Below, in pieces: positions 52,710 to 62,752 of a stretch of DNA of 64,000 nt. How positions within the stretch are numbered: position 1 is the stretch's first letter; each line of letters opens with the position of its first letter. The position numbers and the translations under genes are program-made. The DNA is taken from positions 1,924,572 through 1,988,571 of the forward strand of contig CP030759.1 of the NCBI GenBank assembly GCA_003290465.1, written 5' to 3'. This stretch comes from Candidatus Sumerlaea chitinivorans (GTDB lineage Bacteria; Sumerlaeota; Sumerlaeia; Sumerlaeales; Sumerlaeaceae). The notes below the pieces were generated by a model that saw only the letters and a program-made list of their open reading frames with translations, was not told the origin of the DNA and did no database searches.

Positions 52710-54673
52710 AAAACCGCGGCGTAATGTGGGTAGCTCTTGCGCTTTGTTTGGTGACGTTGGGGCTTTGGTCTTTGCGGCGACAAGTCGAACGTTTGCCCAA
52801 GGAATCCAAGCAAGAAGAAGTCGTGAGTGCCGACGATGAAGCCGCGTACGACGAGGATGTGGCGCGAAGTCGGGCGGCGAAGGTAAGACTCACTTCGTTA
52901 GATTTGGAGCCCCTTCCGACCCCACGAGCGACGGCTCAGGTAAAGCGTCTGGTTGAAGTTGAGCGTCGAGAAGGGCACGACGCGGACAAGGTTCGCGCCG
53001 TAGGCGACGCACTTCTCTATGGCACCGTGCGCTCCGAGGATCGTCAACCGATCCCCGGCGCCACCGTGCAACTTCTCAGCCCCGACCCCGAAGCCACCGA
53101 TCCGCCACTTCGCGAGTGTGTGACCGACACTTCGGGCACCTACCGAATCGAGAAAATCAACGGATCGGGAATGCTATATTGTTTTTTAGCACGCGCAGAA
53201 GGCTTTGCCCCCACCGCCGGACTCTTCTTCTTGAATCAGCAGGAGCGGGAACACAATGTCACCTTGGAGCGTGGGGATGAGCTTTCGGGGCGAGTCGTGG
53301 ACGCTGTGACTTCGCTTCCCATTCCGCGCGCGAAGGTCTACTTTCCTGTAAAGAACAAACCCTCCTACGCCGTTCTGGGTACCATTTCCACCAGCGCCAT
53401 GGGAGAGTTCCGTTTCGACCACGCCCCCAAGGGGAACGTAATAGTGACCGTCGAAGCGGACGGTTACATGCGTACCGAAGCTCGCCTTCGGGTTCCCACG
53501 AAGGATGCGGTGATCCCGCTCCGCGCGGGAGGAGCGGTGGTGCGGGGCGTTACTGTGTCGCGACTGACACGCAAACCTGAAGGGGGCGCAAAGGTGCTCG
53601 CTATCCTCGAAGGAGGTAGCATCACCACGACGCGAACGGATGATGAGGGGCGCTTCGAACTCAAGGACCTCCCAGCCGGCCAAATCAAGCTAATCGGCTA
53701 CAAGGGCATGCCGGGGGAGGCGGTCGATCTCACGCTCCGCGAGCGGGAAGTGAAAGAAGGCGTGGAACTTGTTCTCCCCTCGCCGCTCTTTGTCAGTGGA
53801 AAAGTCGTTCACGCCTTCAATGGCAAACCGTTACCGGGGATACGCATTTACTATGCAGGACCTGCTGGGAAAGGCTCCGTATTGAGCGACGAGCAGGGGC
53901 TTTTCGCATTTGAAACGCTGGTCGTTGACGAGTACGTGCTCGAGATCCACGAGAAAGGGTTCCTTCCGCTCTTCGATCGCGAAACGACGGGAAGTGGCGA
54001 GCGGATCACCCGCAAAATCTCGCGCAATGCGTCTTCGGATCAGGTGCGGATCCGACTTCGCCCCGTGCCCTGCATTGAGGGGAAAGTCGTTCGCGCCGAC
54101 CGCAACGGCAAAGTCGTTGGGCCCGCGATGTGGATAGATGTACCGGTAACCTACCAACAACGTGGCAATATCGAACGGGTAATGACGCGCACGGATTCCC
54201 TTGGGCAATTCTTCATCAATTTGTCGAGTGGCAGGCGGGGCAATGCAAAAATCATCGTCCAGCGAGGGCGCAGCATTGGCGCAGCTTCCACGCGGATTCC
54301 CACACGCAGACCCGTCGAAATTGTGCTTCGCTCAACACGCATGGCAGGCGAGCTTTTCCTTGTGGATCAAACTCCCCTCGCAGGGGTTCTCGTCACATCC
54401 AGCTATCTGTTTCCTGATGGTGTAGCCCCGGAGAAAGCAACACGTTTGCCCGGTGCAAGCGACTTTGTGGGCAATCGGGGCGATTTTTACCTGCTCATGC
54501 CGGAAAAGGATAAAGTGGAACTGGCGTTCCACCTGCCGGACGGCAAAACGGTAACGAAGATTTTTGATACGGACGCGCTGCTACGTCGCCGCCAGATTTT
54601 CATTTATGACCCCATTAGCGGAGATATCTTGCACGACGTGGGACGACAAAATCCCCGCACCAATCCCCGCTAA
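52706..54673 (+). CDS. Membrane-anchored carboxypeptidase-regulatory-like repeat protein
   Basis: A 655-residue protein. A single N-terminal helix (MWVALALCLVTLGLWSL) anchors it, with the rest outside the cytoplasm. It then has several Ig-like carboxypeptidase-regulatory (CarboxypepD_reg) repeats: LYGTVRSEDRQPIPGATVQLL...TDTSGTYRIEKI, LSGRVVDAVTSLPIPRAKVYF, VVHAFNGKPLPGIRIYYAGPAG...LSDEQGLFAFETL and LQP-like IEGKVVRADRNGKVVGP. No catalytic peptidase domain is present. These repeats usually serve as adhesive or spacer domains. It is the last gene of the unit with the glycosyltransferase and the Cys-rich protein. Role unknown. Confidence 0.85.
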   Translation: MKNRGVMWVALALCLVTLGLWSLRRQVERLPKESKQEEVVSADDEAAYDEDVARSRAAKVRLTSLDLEPLPTPRATAQVKRLVEVERREGHDADKVRAVGDALLYGTVRSEDRQPIPGATVQLLSPDPEATDPPLRECVTDTSGTYRIEKINGSGMLYCFLARAEGFAPTAGLFFLNQQEREHNVTLERGDELSGRVVDAVTSLPIPRAKVYFPVKNKPSYAVLGTISTSAMGEFRFDHAPKGNVIVTVEADGYMRTEARLRVPTKDAVIPLRAGGAVVRGVTVSRLTRKPEGGAKVLAILEGGSITTTRTDDEGRFELKDLPAGQIKLIGYKGMPGEAVDLTLREREVKEGVELVLPSPLFVSGKVVHAFNGKPLPGIRIYYAGPAGKGSVLSDEQGLFAFETLVVDEYVLEIHEKGFLPLFDRETTGSGERITRKISRNASSDQVRIRLRPVPCIEGKVVRADRNGKVVGPAMWIDVPVTYQQRGNIERVMTRTDSLGQFFINLSSGRRGNAKIIVQRGRSIGAASTRIPTRRPVEIVLRSTRMAGELFLVDQTPLAGVLVTSSYLFPDGVAPEKATRLPGASDFVGNRGDFYLLMPEKDKVELAFHLPDGKTVTKIFDTDALLRRRQIFIYDPISGDILHDVGRQNPRTNPR

Positions 54674-55019
54674 CAAGAGGCGCGTCACTCTGCAGGCAAC
54701 AGCTCTTCGGCCCATCTATCTCTCAAAACAAAAGCGTGGCCCAATCAGCACTTCTGCGATATATGTTATCCAAAATATCAATTTTATCCGGTATGTTAAA
54801 TAAGACTGATCTTGTACTGTATTTTGCCAACGCGATGGCACACTTGGGACACAGGGCGAGTCAAGGAGAATCAGTGCAAGACTTGAGATTCATTTTTCCC
54901 TCTGAAGAGGTGGCCCCCATGCCCTCTCAGTAATACTCTTGGTCGCACACCACTCGCTCTACCCCGCTTGTGCCATCCGACTTGAAGTTACCATATCATC
55001 ACAAAGTTGGAGGATCATC
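54674..55019. other. Intergenic region upstream of the second major pseudopilin
   Basis: 346 bp. An AT-rich stretch at 54768-54830 (CCAAAATATCAATTTTATCC and following) is the likely promoter zone, but no clear -35/-10 pair with correct spacing is found. No RNA gene is recognised. Confidence 0.35.
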
Positions 55020-55742
55020 ATGACCAAGCATCGGGCGGTCAGGCCAACCGCCTTCACTCTCATCGAGCTCCTGATCGTTGTGGCAATTATCGCCATTCTC
55101 GCAGCAATCGCCGTGCCCAATTTCCTCGAGGCACAAACACGGGCTAAGGTGTCACGGGTCAAATCCGATCTACGCTCGATTGCGACTGCAGTTGAGGCTT
55201 ATCGGGTAGACCACAACGAATACCCTGAGGGGACCGATAACCCAAATAACTACGACCCACAAATCGTGGCTTTCCTCGGCCCCCTCGCTCCGGGATACTA
55301 CACTTTCCGCACGCGCGGCGCCGGTGGGCTTACCGTTGGACGGGACTTTCACGGAATCACCACTCCCGTCGCCTACCTCACGTCGATTCCGGCCGATCCT
55401 TTTGCCAAAGCGGGAGCCTACCTCACATACTGCTACCGCAATGCCAAGATCACAAAAAATAGTTACATCATCACATCAGCTGGACCCGACGCTGATTTGC
55501 TGGCACCCAATGGGATGGGAAACAGTAACGTTGGGAATCCGCTGAGCACAGCCGCCAGCGTAACGATTCCTGCACGTTTGGCGGATATTGACGAGCGGAT
55601 GGTCATTCGGTTCATTGAGGGGGATCTGGTGGCCCCAGCAACGCCTGCCGACGTTCCCTTCATGAACCAGTACCTGACCGACCTAACTTACGATCCCACA
55701 AACGGCACGATTTCGGACGGTGACCTCTGGCGTATGCCCTGA
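55020..55742 (+). CDS. Major pseudopilin/type IV pilin-like protein (GspG-like)
   Basis: About 240 residues. GGAGG at 55009-55013 precedes the ATG with 6 bp spacing; frames starting at 54939 are not supported. The leader ends Thr-Ala11 before FTLIELLIVVAIIAILAAIA, so the residue before the cut is Ala instead of the usual Gly. Glu at +5 is present. The mature N-terminus through NFLEAQ and the KVSR.K.D.RS.ATA segment are nearly the same as in the pseudopilin at 2777. The head has DPF (IPADPFAKAG) and SAGPDADLLAPN, and ends DPTNGTISDGDLWRMP, again like the 2777 protein. A bidirectional terminator follows. Confidence 0.92.
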   Translation: MTKHRAVRPTAFTLIELLIVVAIIAILAAIAVPNFLEAQTRAKVSRVKSDLRSIATAVEAYRVDHNEYPEGTDNPNNYDPQIVAFLGPLAPGYYTFRTRGAGGLTVGRDFHGITTPVAYLTSIPADPFAKAGAYLTYCYRNAKITKNSYIITSAGPDADLLAPNGMGNSNVGNPLSTAASVTIPARLADIDERMVIRFIEGDLVAPATPADVPFMNQYLTDLTYDPTNGTISDGDLWRMP

Positions 55743-55828
55743 CCACAGAAGCCGGTAACGGGTTAGATTCAGGGACGTAACGGAGGCGGCCCAAGTCTGA
55801 ACACTTGCTTCCTGTTTCCCTCAAAATC

Positions 55829-55867
55829 GCCGGTGAGAATTCGTTCCATCTCTCACCGGCACTTTTG
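55829..55867. terminator. Bidirectional terminator between the pseudopilin and acyP genes
   Basis: A perfect 10-bp stem GCCGGTGAGA/TCTCACCGGC with a 12-base loop, followed by ACTTTTGTTTTA on the plus strand. On the minus strand the stem is followed by GATTTTGAGG. It serves the convergent genes on both sides. Confidence 0.75.
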
Positions 55868-55899
55868 TTTTAGTGCACACAGTCGGTGGTACTTCCAAA

Positions 55900-56169
55900 C
55901 TAAGCAGTGATTGAGAAACCTTTATAGTTTTTCGTGATATCGTGGTACCGGCAGTCAACATTGGTCACACGAGCGAGGGTTGGTCCGCGCCAAAGCTTTT
56001 GCTCGAACTGGAAAAGCGCATCCTCCTCGCCCTCGGCTTCGACTTCGACGCTGCCATCCCGAAGATTCCGCACCCAGCCTTTCAGTCCGAGCGCCTCGGC
56101 CTCTTCTTTCACCCAATAGCGAAATCCAACTCCTTGGACCCGCCCTGAAACGATTGCATGCAGTATCAT
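55900..56169 (-). CDS. acyP: Acylphosphatase
   Basis: An 89-residue enzyme hydrolysing acyl phosphates. The N-terminal loop [18 protein letters not shown] holds the catalytic Arg, and [20 protein letters not shown] holds the catalytic Asn. The ending YKGFSITA is typical. Length matches the family. Single gene, ATG start. Confidence 0.95.
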   Translation of the reverse strand: MILHAIVSGRVQGVGFRYWVKEEAEALGLKGWVRNLRDGSVEVEAEGEEDALFQFEQKLWRGPTLARVTNVDCRYHDITKNYKGFSITA

Positions 56170-56330
56170 TCGTGAGCCTCGTTTGTCGTCGCGATGTCGT
56201 GCTATTCAGGCTGAAATTCAAGCAAGGAACGCGTCATCGAACATGCAAGGGCTTTTCGAGTAGTGAATGCGTGAAACCTCGGTCCCAACAAAGACCGCTG
56301 CAGACCAAACATGACCATTAGGATCAAGAA

Positions 56331-57818
56331 ATGACATCAGATACGGAGCGACGACCACAACTGCTCATTCTTCTCGGCGTCGCAATCCTGCTTATTTTTA
56401 CATTCTCCGGAACTCGGCCGTTGATGGACACGAGCGAGGCTCGCTACGCAGAAACCGCACGCGAGATGGCTGCGGAAGGCCATTGGCTCATTCCCCACCT
56501 TGAGGGACATCCTCACCTCACGAAACCACCTCTCACTTACTGGTTGGTGGCTGTCCCTATGGCGCTTTTTGGACGCAGTGAGTTTGTTGCGCGTCTGACG
56601 GTCGGAGCTTTCTCGATTCTTACGGTCCTGCTCACGTGGCGCATTGGGACCGCGCTTTTCGGGCATTCGGTGGGACTGCTGGCGGGATGGATTCAACTCC
56701 TCGCCGTTGTCCCGTTGGCAGCAGCAAATGTTGTGACAACCGACCCGATTTTGACGGTCTTTGAGACAGCTTTCATGGGATGCGCATGGCAGGCCATCGC
56801 TGGCAGCGATGCGATCGTCAACGCCAGTTGGAAACGATGGGCGATCGCGGCGCATGTTTTTCTCGGGCTTGCCTTCTTGACCAAAGGACCCGCTGGGTTT
56901 GCCGTCCCCGCAGCCATTTTGGTTTTCGCTCTTTTGGCAAGAAAACAAGTTCGCCTGAGCCGGCTTTTCTGGCCCCCAGCCCTTCTGGTGTTCTTGGGGG
57001 TTGCCTTACCGTGGTATGCTTACGTCTTGGCAACCGTGCCCCATGCTCTTCAGGTCTGGCGCGAGGAAGCGATCACGAACGTGCTTGAAGACTCGAATCA
57101 CCAATTCTCACGTTTGGGCTATTTGGCCATGCTCACGCTCGGTGCCCTGCCGGGTGCTGCCGCCCTTCCCTTTGTGGCAAAGGACTTGCGGCAGGAGCGT
57201 CTCTCGAAAGCCCTCTCGTTACCCACCCTTTTCTTGGTCACGTGGATTCTCGTTCCGCTGATCATCCTCAGTGCGCAAAAAACTCGCCTTCCCCTTTACG
57301 TGCTTCCCCTTTATCCGCCTCTGAGCATCCTTTGCGCCAGAAGCCTCGCGCAACGATGGACTCAACCGGCGCGCTCTGAGGCGCATTTACCCCGATGGGT
57401 GAAACCTGCTGTTGTGGGATACTGCATCCTTGCTTTGGCGCTCAAGTACGGCGTCAGTTCCAGCACGCAACGGTGGAGCCCAAGCCGTGACTTTAAACCG
57501 GTTGCGGAAACAATTCTTCGCGACGCCGCTGCCCGCGGGAGTCAACCGGTGCCCGTCATCAGAGAAAATAAGCTCGGCCACGGCTTGTGCTACTATCTAA
57601 ATTCCTCGCAAATTGTACGCATAAATTCAAAGAACCCCGGGACTCCAACCGCGCCCCGCAGTCTTATGGAGCTCATGAAAGAGAATCCGCCACCGGGCAA
57701 AACGTACTACGCAATTATAGATCGCGACAAGGTGCATCGCGTGTTGGATCACGTTTTCGATCGCGTGACGACAGTAGGTTTGTCGCCGGCCTATGCGGTT
57801 TATCGGCTCGACCATTAA
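56331..57818 (+). CDS. ArnT-like glycosyltransferase (GT-C, PMT family)
   Basis: A 495-residue multi-pass protein. The first periplasmic loop has RPLMDTSEARYAETAREMAAEGHWLIPHLEG, with the Asp and Glu of the GT-C active site (DxxEARYA), followed by the KPPLTYWLVAVP motif of ArnT/PMT enzymes. About eleven hydrophobic helices follow, then LSAQKTRLPLYVLPLYPP, also typical. A soluble C-terminal part of about 130 residues ends it. It moves a sugar from a polyprenyl-phosphate carrier to lipid A, another lipid or protein. Substrate unknown. Confidence 0.9.
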   Translation: MTSDTERRPQLLILLGVAILLIFTFSGTRPLMDTSEARYAETAREMAAEGHWLIPHLEGHPHLTKPPLTYWLVAVPMALFGRSEFVARLTVGAFSILTVLLTWRIGTALFGHSVGLLAGWIQLLAVVPLAAANVVTTDPILTVFETAFMGCAWQAIAGSDAIVNASWKRWAIAAHVFLGLAFLTKGPAGFAVPAAILVFALLARKQVRLSRLFWPPALLVFLGVALPWYAYVLATVPHALQVWREEAITNVLEDSNHQFSRLGYLAMLTLGALPGAAALPFVAKDLRQERLSKALSLPTLFLVTWILVPLIILSAQKTRLPLYVLPLYPPLSILCARSLAQRWTQPARSEAHLPRWVKPAVVGYCILALALKYGVSSSTQRWSPSRDFKPVAETILRDAAARGSQPVPVIRENKLGHGLCYYLNSSQIVRINSKNPGTPTAPRSLMELMKENPPPGKTYYAIIDRDKVHRVLDHVFDRVTTVGLSPAYAVYRLDH

Positions 57819-57942
57819 GCTGGAGAACCGACGTTCGCAGATTCGCGAAGACGCGCACGTAAATTTATGCGCACGTCGGAAAATCGTGCTTGCACCGAGG
57901 ATTGCAGGCACCCCATAGAAGCGGTCGGTTTAGAACGAATGA

Positions 57943-57966
57943 GGAAAAGCTTAGGGAAAAGCTTAG
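57943..57966. repeat. Tandem 12-bp repeat upstream of carA
   Basis: Two perfect copies of GGAAAAGCTTAG directly joined, each with an AAGCTT core, 118 bp before the carA start. It could be a pair of operator half-sites on one face of the helix. Confidence 0.6.
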
Positions 57967-58083
57967 CTTGTCGCTCACGTGACAGGGACGAATCTCTTGC
58001 CGTGCACGTAATAAACATTCTCGATCTTTTTCGGCGCTGAGAGCATTGGACGCAAAGCGACATGGATGCAAAGGAACGAACTG

Positions 58084-59244
58084 ATGCGTGAACGCGTTCG
58101 AGCAACGCTGGTTTTAGAAGACGGCACCACCTTCGAGGGATGGAGCTTTGGGGCTCGCGGGGAAACGACCGGTGAACTCATTTTTCACACGGGGATGTCG
58201 GGCTACCAAGAAGTCCTCACCGACCCTTCGTACCGCGGGCAGATCGTGATCATGACCTACCCGCTCATTGGCAACACTGGCGTGAACGCGATCGACGAAG
58301 AATCGGCGCGCCCCCAAGTGGCAGGGTTTGTGGTGAAAGAGTTGTCGCTGATCGCGTCGAACTGGCGAAGCGAAGAGGATCTGCATTCCTATCTCAAGCG
58401 CCATGGTATCGTGGGAATCGAGGGCATCGATACGCGCTCCGCCGTCCTTCACGTGCGAAGTGCTGGTGCCATGCGAGCGGCGATTTCCACGGAAAGGCAC
58501 GACCGAGAGACGCTTCGGCAACTTGCATTGAGCGAACCGCCGATGGATGGGCGTGATCTTGTGCGCGATGTGACAACTTCCGAACCGTTTGTTTACCGCC
58601 CCGCGGAAAGCAAACCTGCGCTTCTCCGCAAACTTGGCGGCGCAGAAATGGTGCCGGATGTGGAGCACGCCACCGACCAGGCACGCCCCCACGTCGTGGC
58701 ATTCGATTTCGGCGTCAAACGCAACATTCTTGATCTCCTCGTTGCGGCAGGTTTCCGCGTGACAGTGGTGCCCGCGCGCACATCCGCAGCGGATGTGTTG
58801 TCTCTCCAGCCACAAGGCGTGTTCCTGTCGAACGGGCCGGGCGACCCAGCGGCACTCGAGGACATTGTCGAGGAGATTCGCAAGCTCATGGGGCGCGTGC
58901 CGATGTTTGGCATCTGCCTTGGCCATCAGCTACTTGGGTTGGCTCTCGAAGCCCGCACGTTCAAGCTGAAGTTCGGCCACCACGGCGCGAATCATCCGGT
59001 CAAAGACTTGCTCACCAATCGGGTCGAGATTACCTCTCAAAATCACGGTTTTGCTGTCGATCCCGAGACCTTGCCTTCTACCTGCAAAATCACGCATATA
59101 AACCTAAATGATGGAACGCTGGAGGGTTTTGCGGACGAGACGCTGCGCCTGTTCTGCGTCCAGTACCATCCAGAGGCCGCGCCGGGACCACACGATTCGG
59201 CGTACTTATTTCACCGTTTCCGGGAGGCTGTCGCGCGGACATAA
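58084..59244 (+). CDS. carA: Carbamoyl-phosphate synthase small (glutaminase) subunit
   Basis: About 386 residues. N-terminal CPSase small-chain domain: [56 protein letters not shown]. The C-terminal class I glutamine amidotransferase has [15 protein letters not shown], the catalytic Cys in [36 protein letters not shown] and [17 protein letters not shown]. It supplies ammonia to CarB for arginine and pyrimidines. ATG 58084 has AAGGA upstream; ATG 58066 six codons earlier is possible. carB is not adjacent. Confidence 0.95.
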   Translation: MRERVRATLVLEDGTTFEGWSFGARGETTGELIFHTGMSGYQEVLTDPSYRGQIVIMTYPLIGNTGVNAIDEESARPQVAGFVVKELSLIASNWRSEEDLHSYLKRHGIVGIEGIDTRSAVLHVRSAGAMRAAISTERHDRETLRQLALSEPPMDGRDLVRDVTTSEPFVYRPAESKPALLRKLGGAEMVPDVEHATDQARPHVVAFDFGVKRNILDLLVAAGFRVTVVPARTSAADVLSLQPQGVFLSNGPGDPAALEDIVEEIRKLMGRVPMFGICLGHQLLGLALEARTFKLKFGHHGANHPVKDLLTNRVEITSQNHGFAVDPETLPSTCKITHINLNDGTLEGFADETLRLFCVQYHPEAAPGPHDSAYLFHRFREAVART

Positions 59245-59538
59245 CATGGCCATTGGGGCCTTCATCATCGCTTTCTGCCAGTATCCTCATTAGCCCCGTT
59301 CGGCTCAGCCTCTCTCCCCTTTTGAGTCTGGATAGGAGATCCCTATCGTTTGACGGGACTCTGCGAACGAAGATGTGGGGGATGGTTCGTTCGTCCTCAG
59401 AACTCTTCTGGTAGAGCCCCTCTTTTCGCTTCCGAGCGGCCCGTCTTGCTTTGTGCCTGCAAGAACCGTATTTTTTCTTGTCAACCGGACCAACCCTTGA
59501 CTAACGTTAGCGTAGGTTCTTCTTGAAGGAAGCGTGCT
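59245..59538. other. Intergenic region upstream of the MobA-like gene
   Basis: 294 bp. It contains a 10-bp palindrome CTAACGTTAG at 59501-59510 next to TTGACT, which may be an operator, but no full promoter is visible. Confidence 0.3.
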
Positions 59539-60153
59539 ATGGCAAGTGGCGTTCATGGGGTGATATTGGCAGGTGGGATTTCGAGCCGAATGGGCTTCCC
59601 AAAGGCTCTCATGCCTCTTGGGAATTCCTTTTTCCTGCATCGTGTGTATGAGAACCTTGTGGCAGCCGAGCTTGAGCCTGTCCACATCGTCGTGAATTCA
59701 GGTCTCATGGTCTCGCTGCAGGCGCAACTCAGCAAGTTCCCCACAGCGAAATTTGTCTCGAATACGCAACCCGCCTTAGGCCAAATCCACTCGCTCAAAC
59801 TTGGGCTAAAATCCGCACAAGAAGCAGGGGCATCGGCCGCTCTCGTTGCGTTGGTGGATCAACCGGGAATCGCGATCTCGACCCTGACGAAGCTTGCGGA
59901 GCAGACTCTGAACGCGCCCGACAGCATCTACGTCGCCACCTACCAATCCCGGCACGGTCACCCCGTCGTCATTCCATCCAAATTTTTTGAGAAATTTCTA
60001 AACGCACCGCAGGGCAAGACAGCCCGCGACGTGCTTGCTGAACTCAGCGAGCACGTGCAGTATGTCGAGTGCGAGGACCCTCAGGTGTTAGCGGATGTTG
60101 ATTCGCCTGAGGATCTTGCCAAGCTGAAGCTCGACGACGACGAACTCGACTGA
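59539..60153 (+). CDS. MobA/MocA-like nucleotidyltransferase
   Basis: A 204-residue NTP-transferase. The Gly-rich loop VILAGGISSRMGFPKALMPL matches LAGGxSxRMGxxK of MobA-like enzymes. LGQIHSLKLGL, ALVALVDQPGI (the metal-binding Asp) and SRHGHPVVIPSKFF (a common MocA-type segment) follow. The end has DVDSPEDLAKL. Such enzymes make molybdopterin cytosine dinucleotide or related cofactors or nucleotide sugars. No molybdenum genes are near, so the substrate is open. Its end is 14 bp from the convergent lyase gene. Confidence 0.88.
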   Translation: MASGVHGVILAGGISSRMGFPKALMPLGNSFFLHRVYENLVAAELEPVHIVVNSGLMVSLQAQLSKFPTAKFVSNTQPALGQIHSLKLGLKSAQEAGASAALVALVDQPGIAISTLTKLAEQTLNAPDSIYVATYQSRHGHPVVIPSKFFEKFLNAPQGKTARDVLAELSEHVQYVECEDPQVLADVDSPEDLAKLKLDDDELD

Positions 60154-60167
60154 GCACCGGCCGCCCG

Positions 60168-62318
60168 TTAGCTCAGCGGCTGAATTGTTGCGCGTAGTAC
60201 CGGCTTCCACTTCGTGACAGCTCGGACGGTTCGCAATTCAAGATGGAACTGCTGCGGATACTCCTCGGGATCATCCAGAACGCGACTGACTAAGCCGGGC
60301 TGCACGGGGAACGTGTTTCTAAGGATTGCCTCGATTGGCTCGTTCGTCTCGAATACTGCCCTCAGCTCATAGAGCTTGCCCACAATCCGCAGCGTGTTGG
60401 TGCCGTTCTCAAAATGAATGGGAAACATGCTGTGCAGAAGAATGGAAAAGCGCAGGGGATCGCGGGCTTCAATGTCATCGCGGACCACCAGCTCGCGGGC
60501 ATTCACATACTCGAACCGCCGGATGAACCACGCCAGGCGCCCATAGTAGAGTTCTTCATTCGTCTCGCCGACGACAATTAAGCGCGAGGCGTCGGCCTCA
60601 AAATGCGTAATCCGCCCCCGTTGCGCACTCCAGTGGGGTGCCTGCCCAACTCCATCCACCAACAACGTGTTATGTGCCATGGAGTGGCGGGTGTAATTGC
60701 GGTGGTGTGGACTAAAATAGGAATCGTAATACCCAGCATCCCAAAGAAGCCGATCGCCTCCGGCACACCAGACGAAGCTGTTGAGATCGGCATGACCATG
60801 GGGACGCCCTGTTCCGCAGTGGAGCGCGAACAGCACTTGCCTGGGCTCGTCGTGGTAGTTCGCAACACTCACCACCCAGCCACAATCCTCGTAATGTTGA
60901 ACAAAGGGCATGTCAGGCTTCGGAGCCGGGTAGGGAACATCGCCCCGGTCGGACCACAGGACCGCATAGAAGAGATACCGCGTAGTGGTAATTGGGGCTT
61001 GGATCGCATCCACATAGGCCCAAATGGCGGGGTCGCGCTGGGCCGAGGCCAAGCGCATGGCATTGAGTTTGTCGAACGCGTTGGGCGGACGATGCTTGCA
61101 GTCGCCAAAGGGGACCCACGCGCCAGCAGGAGGATGGGTGTAGGCCTTGAAAGCAGCAGTTCGCGCCAACCACCAGTGGCGATAAAAATTAATTCCCGTG
61201 GCGTTCAGCAAGGCGTCAGCGAAATGGAAGACGAAGAACAACCCGTACGACCAATAGTCAATTCCCTCGTGCCAAGCTCCACTGCGGCCGCCCCGGCACA
61301 AAAAGTTGCCGAGGAAGAGCTGTGCGGCAAAGCTCACCCACTCGCTCGCCTTGGGGTGCTTGCCCATGAGGGCAAGCGCGCCAATGCCCATCGCTGATGC
61401 CACGAACCATGGGTGATTGTTTTCGGGGTTATTCATCACGCCGCAGCTCAAGTCTTTGGGGACAAAGGGATTCAGAAGCCCATAGATATCCTCGCAGCGG
61501 AGAGCAATCGCCTGCTCAATAGCAGCACGTTGGGAGTCACCCATGAGCGTGGCAAGGGCGTTGTAACCCAACGCGAGTGCATGGAGAAGGGCTTGCGCGC
61601 TGTGGTCGTTCTCCCAGACGCCCGTTGAGCCATAGGGATCCCATTGAGCTACCTGCTCCATGAGACGAATTGCCGTGTCGGCGTAGGCGCGATCGCCACT
61701 AATGAGATAGCTCAGCGCACAGGCGAGGACGGTGTTCTCGATAGCGAAGCAGTATGAGTTGCCCTTGTGCCAGAGGTCGAAATCCCATCGCCCGCCGGGA
61801 AAACGCGCGGGTTCCTTCAGAGATCCGTCCCCAAGCAACGGATCAAGTTTTCTGGCTGCGTCCAGTAAAGCGTCGCGGTACTCGGCTCGGGTGCCGGTTG
61901 CTGCGCGGATCCGCTCAAGCTCTTCCGGAGCAGCAATGAGCGGGGTACCCGCGGGACATGAGATTTCGTTGAGCTGGCCGATCACAGGATCCCCAGCAAA
62001 GTGGATCCGAACCTCGCGCCGGGCCACAGGGCCCAGAGGAGTGTCTCCGTCGCCCAAAGCCTCCACGCTGACTTCATAGATCCCCGGTGGAATTTCGTCG
62101 GGCGGTGTGTAAAAATTCAGGCGCACGACCTGTTCATGTGCGAATTGCCGCCCCACAATACGAACTCGGTAGTTCTTGGCCTCCGGGGTCCCATGCCAGT
62201 GCACAAAAGGAGGATTCGAAAGTACAGGATCCTCGGGCAAAATGAGTGTCATCGGCGCGGGACTGAATTCTGCCCACGGCCGCTGGGGAATAGCAGTGTT
62301 TTCAGCGGATTCAGTCAT
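60168..62318 (-). CDS. Heparinase II/III-like polysaccharide lyase with DUF4962-type N-terminus
   Basis: About 716 residues from the ATG at 62318. A TTG at 62360 in the same frame is an alternative. The N-terminal part has a Fn3-like segment (NPPFVHWHGTPEAKNYRVRI), then an (alpha/alpha)n toroid typical of polysaccharide lyases: NENDHSAQALLHALALGYN, MNNPENNHPWFVASAMG, GAWHEGIDYWSYGLFFVF. The C-terminal beta-sandwich starts near LFALHCGTGRPHGHADLNSF and DAGYYDSYFSPHHRNYTRHSMAHNTLLVDG, with His and Tyr residues that act in lyases of this type. It cuts acidic polysaccharide by beta-elimination or is a related hydrolase. No signal peptide is seen, so it is probably cytoplasmic. Confidence 0.85.
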   Translation of the reverse strand: MTESAENTAIPQRPWAEFSPAPMTLILPEDPVLSNPPFVHWHGTPEAKNYRVRIVGRQFAHEQVVRLNFYTPPDEIPPGIYEVSVEALGDGDTPLGPVARREVRIHFAGDPVIGQLNEISCPAGTPLIAAPEELERIRAATGTRAEYRDALLDAARKLDPLLGDGSLKEPARFPGGRWDFDLWHKGNSYCFAIENTVLACALSYLISGDRAYADTAIRLMEQVAQWDPYGSTGVWENDHSAQALLHALALGYNALATLMGDSQRAAIEQAIALRCEDIYGLLNPFVPKDLSCGVMNNPENNHPWFVASAMGIGALALMGKHPKASEWVSFAAQLFLGNFLCRGGRSGAWHEGIDYWSYGLFFVFHFADALLNATGINFYRHWWLARTAAFKAYTHPPAGAWVPFGDCKHRPPNAFDKLNAMRLASAQRDPAIWAYVDAIQAPITTTRYLFYAVLWSDRGDVPYPAPKPDMPFVQHYEDCGWVVSVANYHDEPRQVLFALHCGTGRPHGHADLNSFVWCAGGDRLLWDAGYYDSYFSPHHRNYTRHSMAHNTLLVDGVGQAPHWSAQRGRITHFEADASRLIVVGETNEELYYGRLAWFIRRFEYVNARELVVRDDIEARDPLRFSILLHSMFPIHFENGTNTLRIVGKLYELRAVFETNEPIEAILRNTFPVQPGLVSRVLDDPEEYPQQFHLELRTVRAVTKWKPVLRATIQPLS

Positions 62319-62752
62319 TGACCTAAGCGCTCCAGCACGATTTATTTCATCGTTGTACAAATCCTGCTGGGGCTACCGTAGCCACATGTCAACCCAATAC
62401 TTATGTATAGTCTGTTGCGGAATCGTTGAGACCGCTCTGTTAGACATAAGCTGCTGGATTGGCCTAAGGTTCTCGCCGGGCTTGTGTGACTTGATCTTCG
62501 AGAATCCGTAGGCTGGTGCGCCACTCTCGGACTAAAGTGCTTTGTAAGCTCTTCAGCCCCCCTGCCCCGTTAAGCGAGTTTGTTCGCGCGGTTGAACAAG
62601 TAGGATTGGTCTGCGAGTTTCGCATTGCGGCGCGCGCAGAAAAGGCGAAGTCAAATTAGGATGAATTTAGTACTGTATTGGGTGTTGAATCTGATACGCA
62701 TGCGTCTCTCTGTGCTGAGACGCGTGTGAATTCCTCTTTTGGAGGTCCTACT
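62319..62752. other. Divergent intergenic region before the redoxin gene
   Basis: About 430 bp between the lyase and redoxin genes. The AT-rich part near 62650-62695 is the likely promoter zone of the redoxin. No clear consensus pair or RNA gene is seen. Confidence 0.35.

Noticed and set aside
51034..54673. Polysaccharide biosynthesis cluster around the glycosyltransferases
   Set aside because: The glycosyltransferases at 5, 51 and 56 kb are scattered and lack flippase, polymerase or nucleotide-sugar genes beside them.
54814..54823. GTACTGTATT shared between upstream regions at 54814 and 62670
   Set aside because: A 10-mer match in a 64 kb window is expected by chance, and distances to the genes differ (about 197 and 74 bp).
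59501..59510. Palindrome CTAACGTTAG as a proven operator
   Set aside because: A single 10-bp palindrome without a second copy or a clear promoter is not enough evidence.
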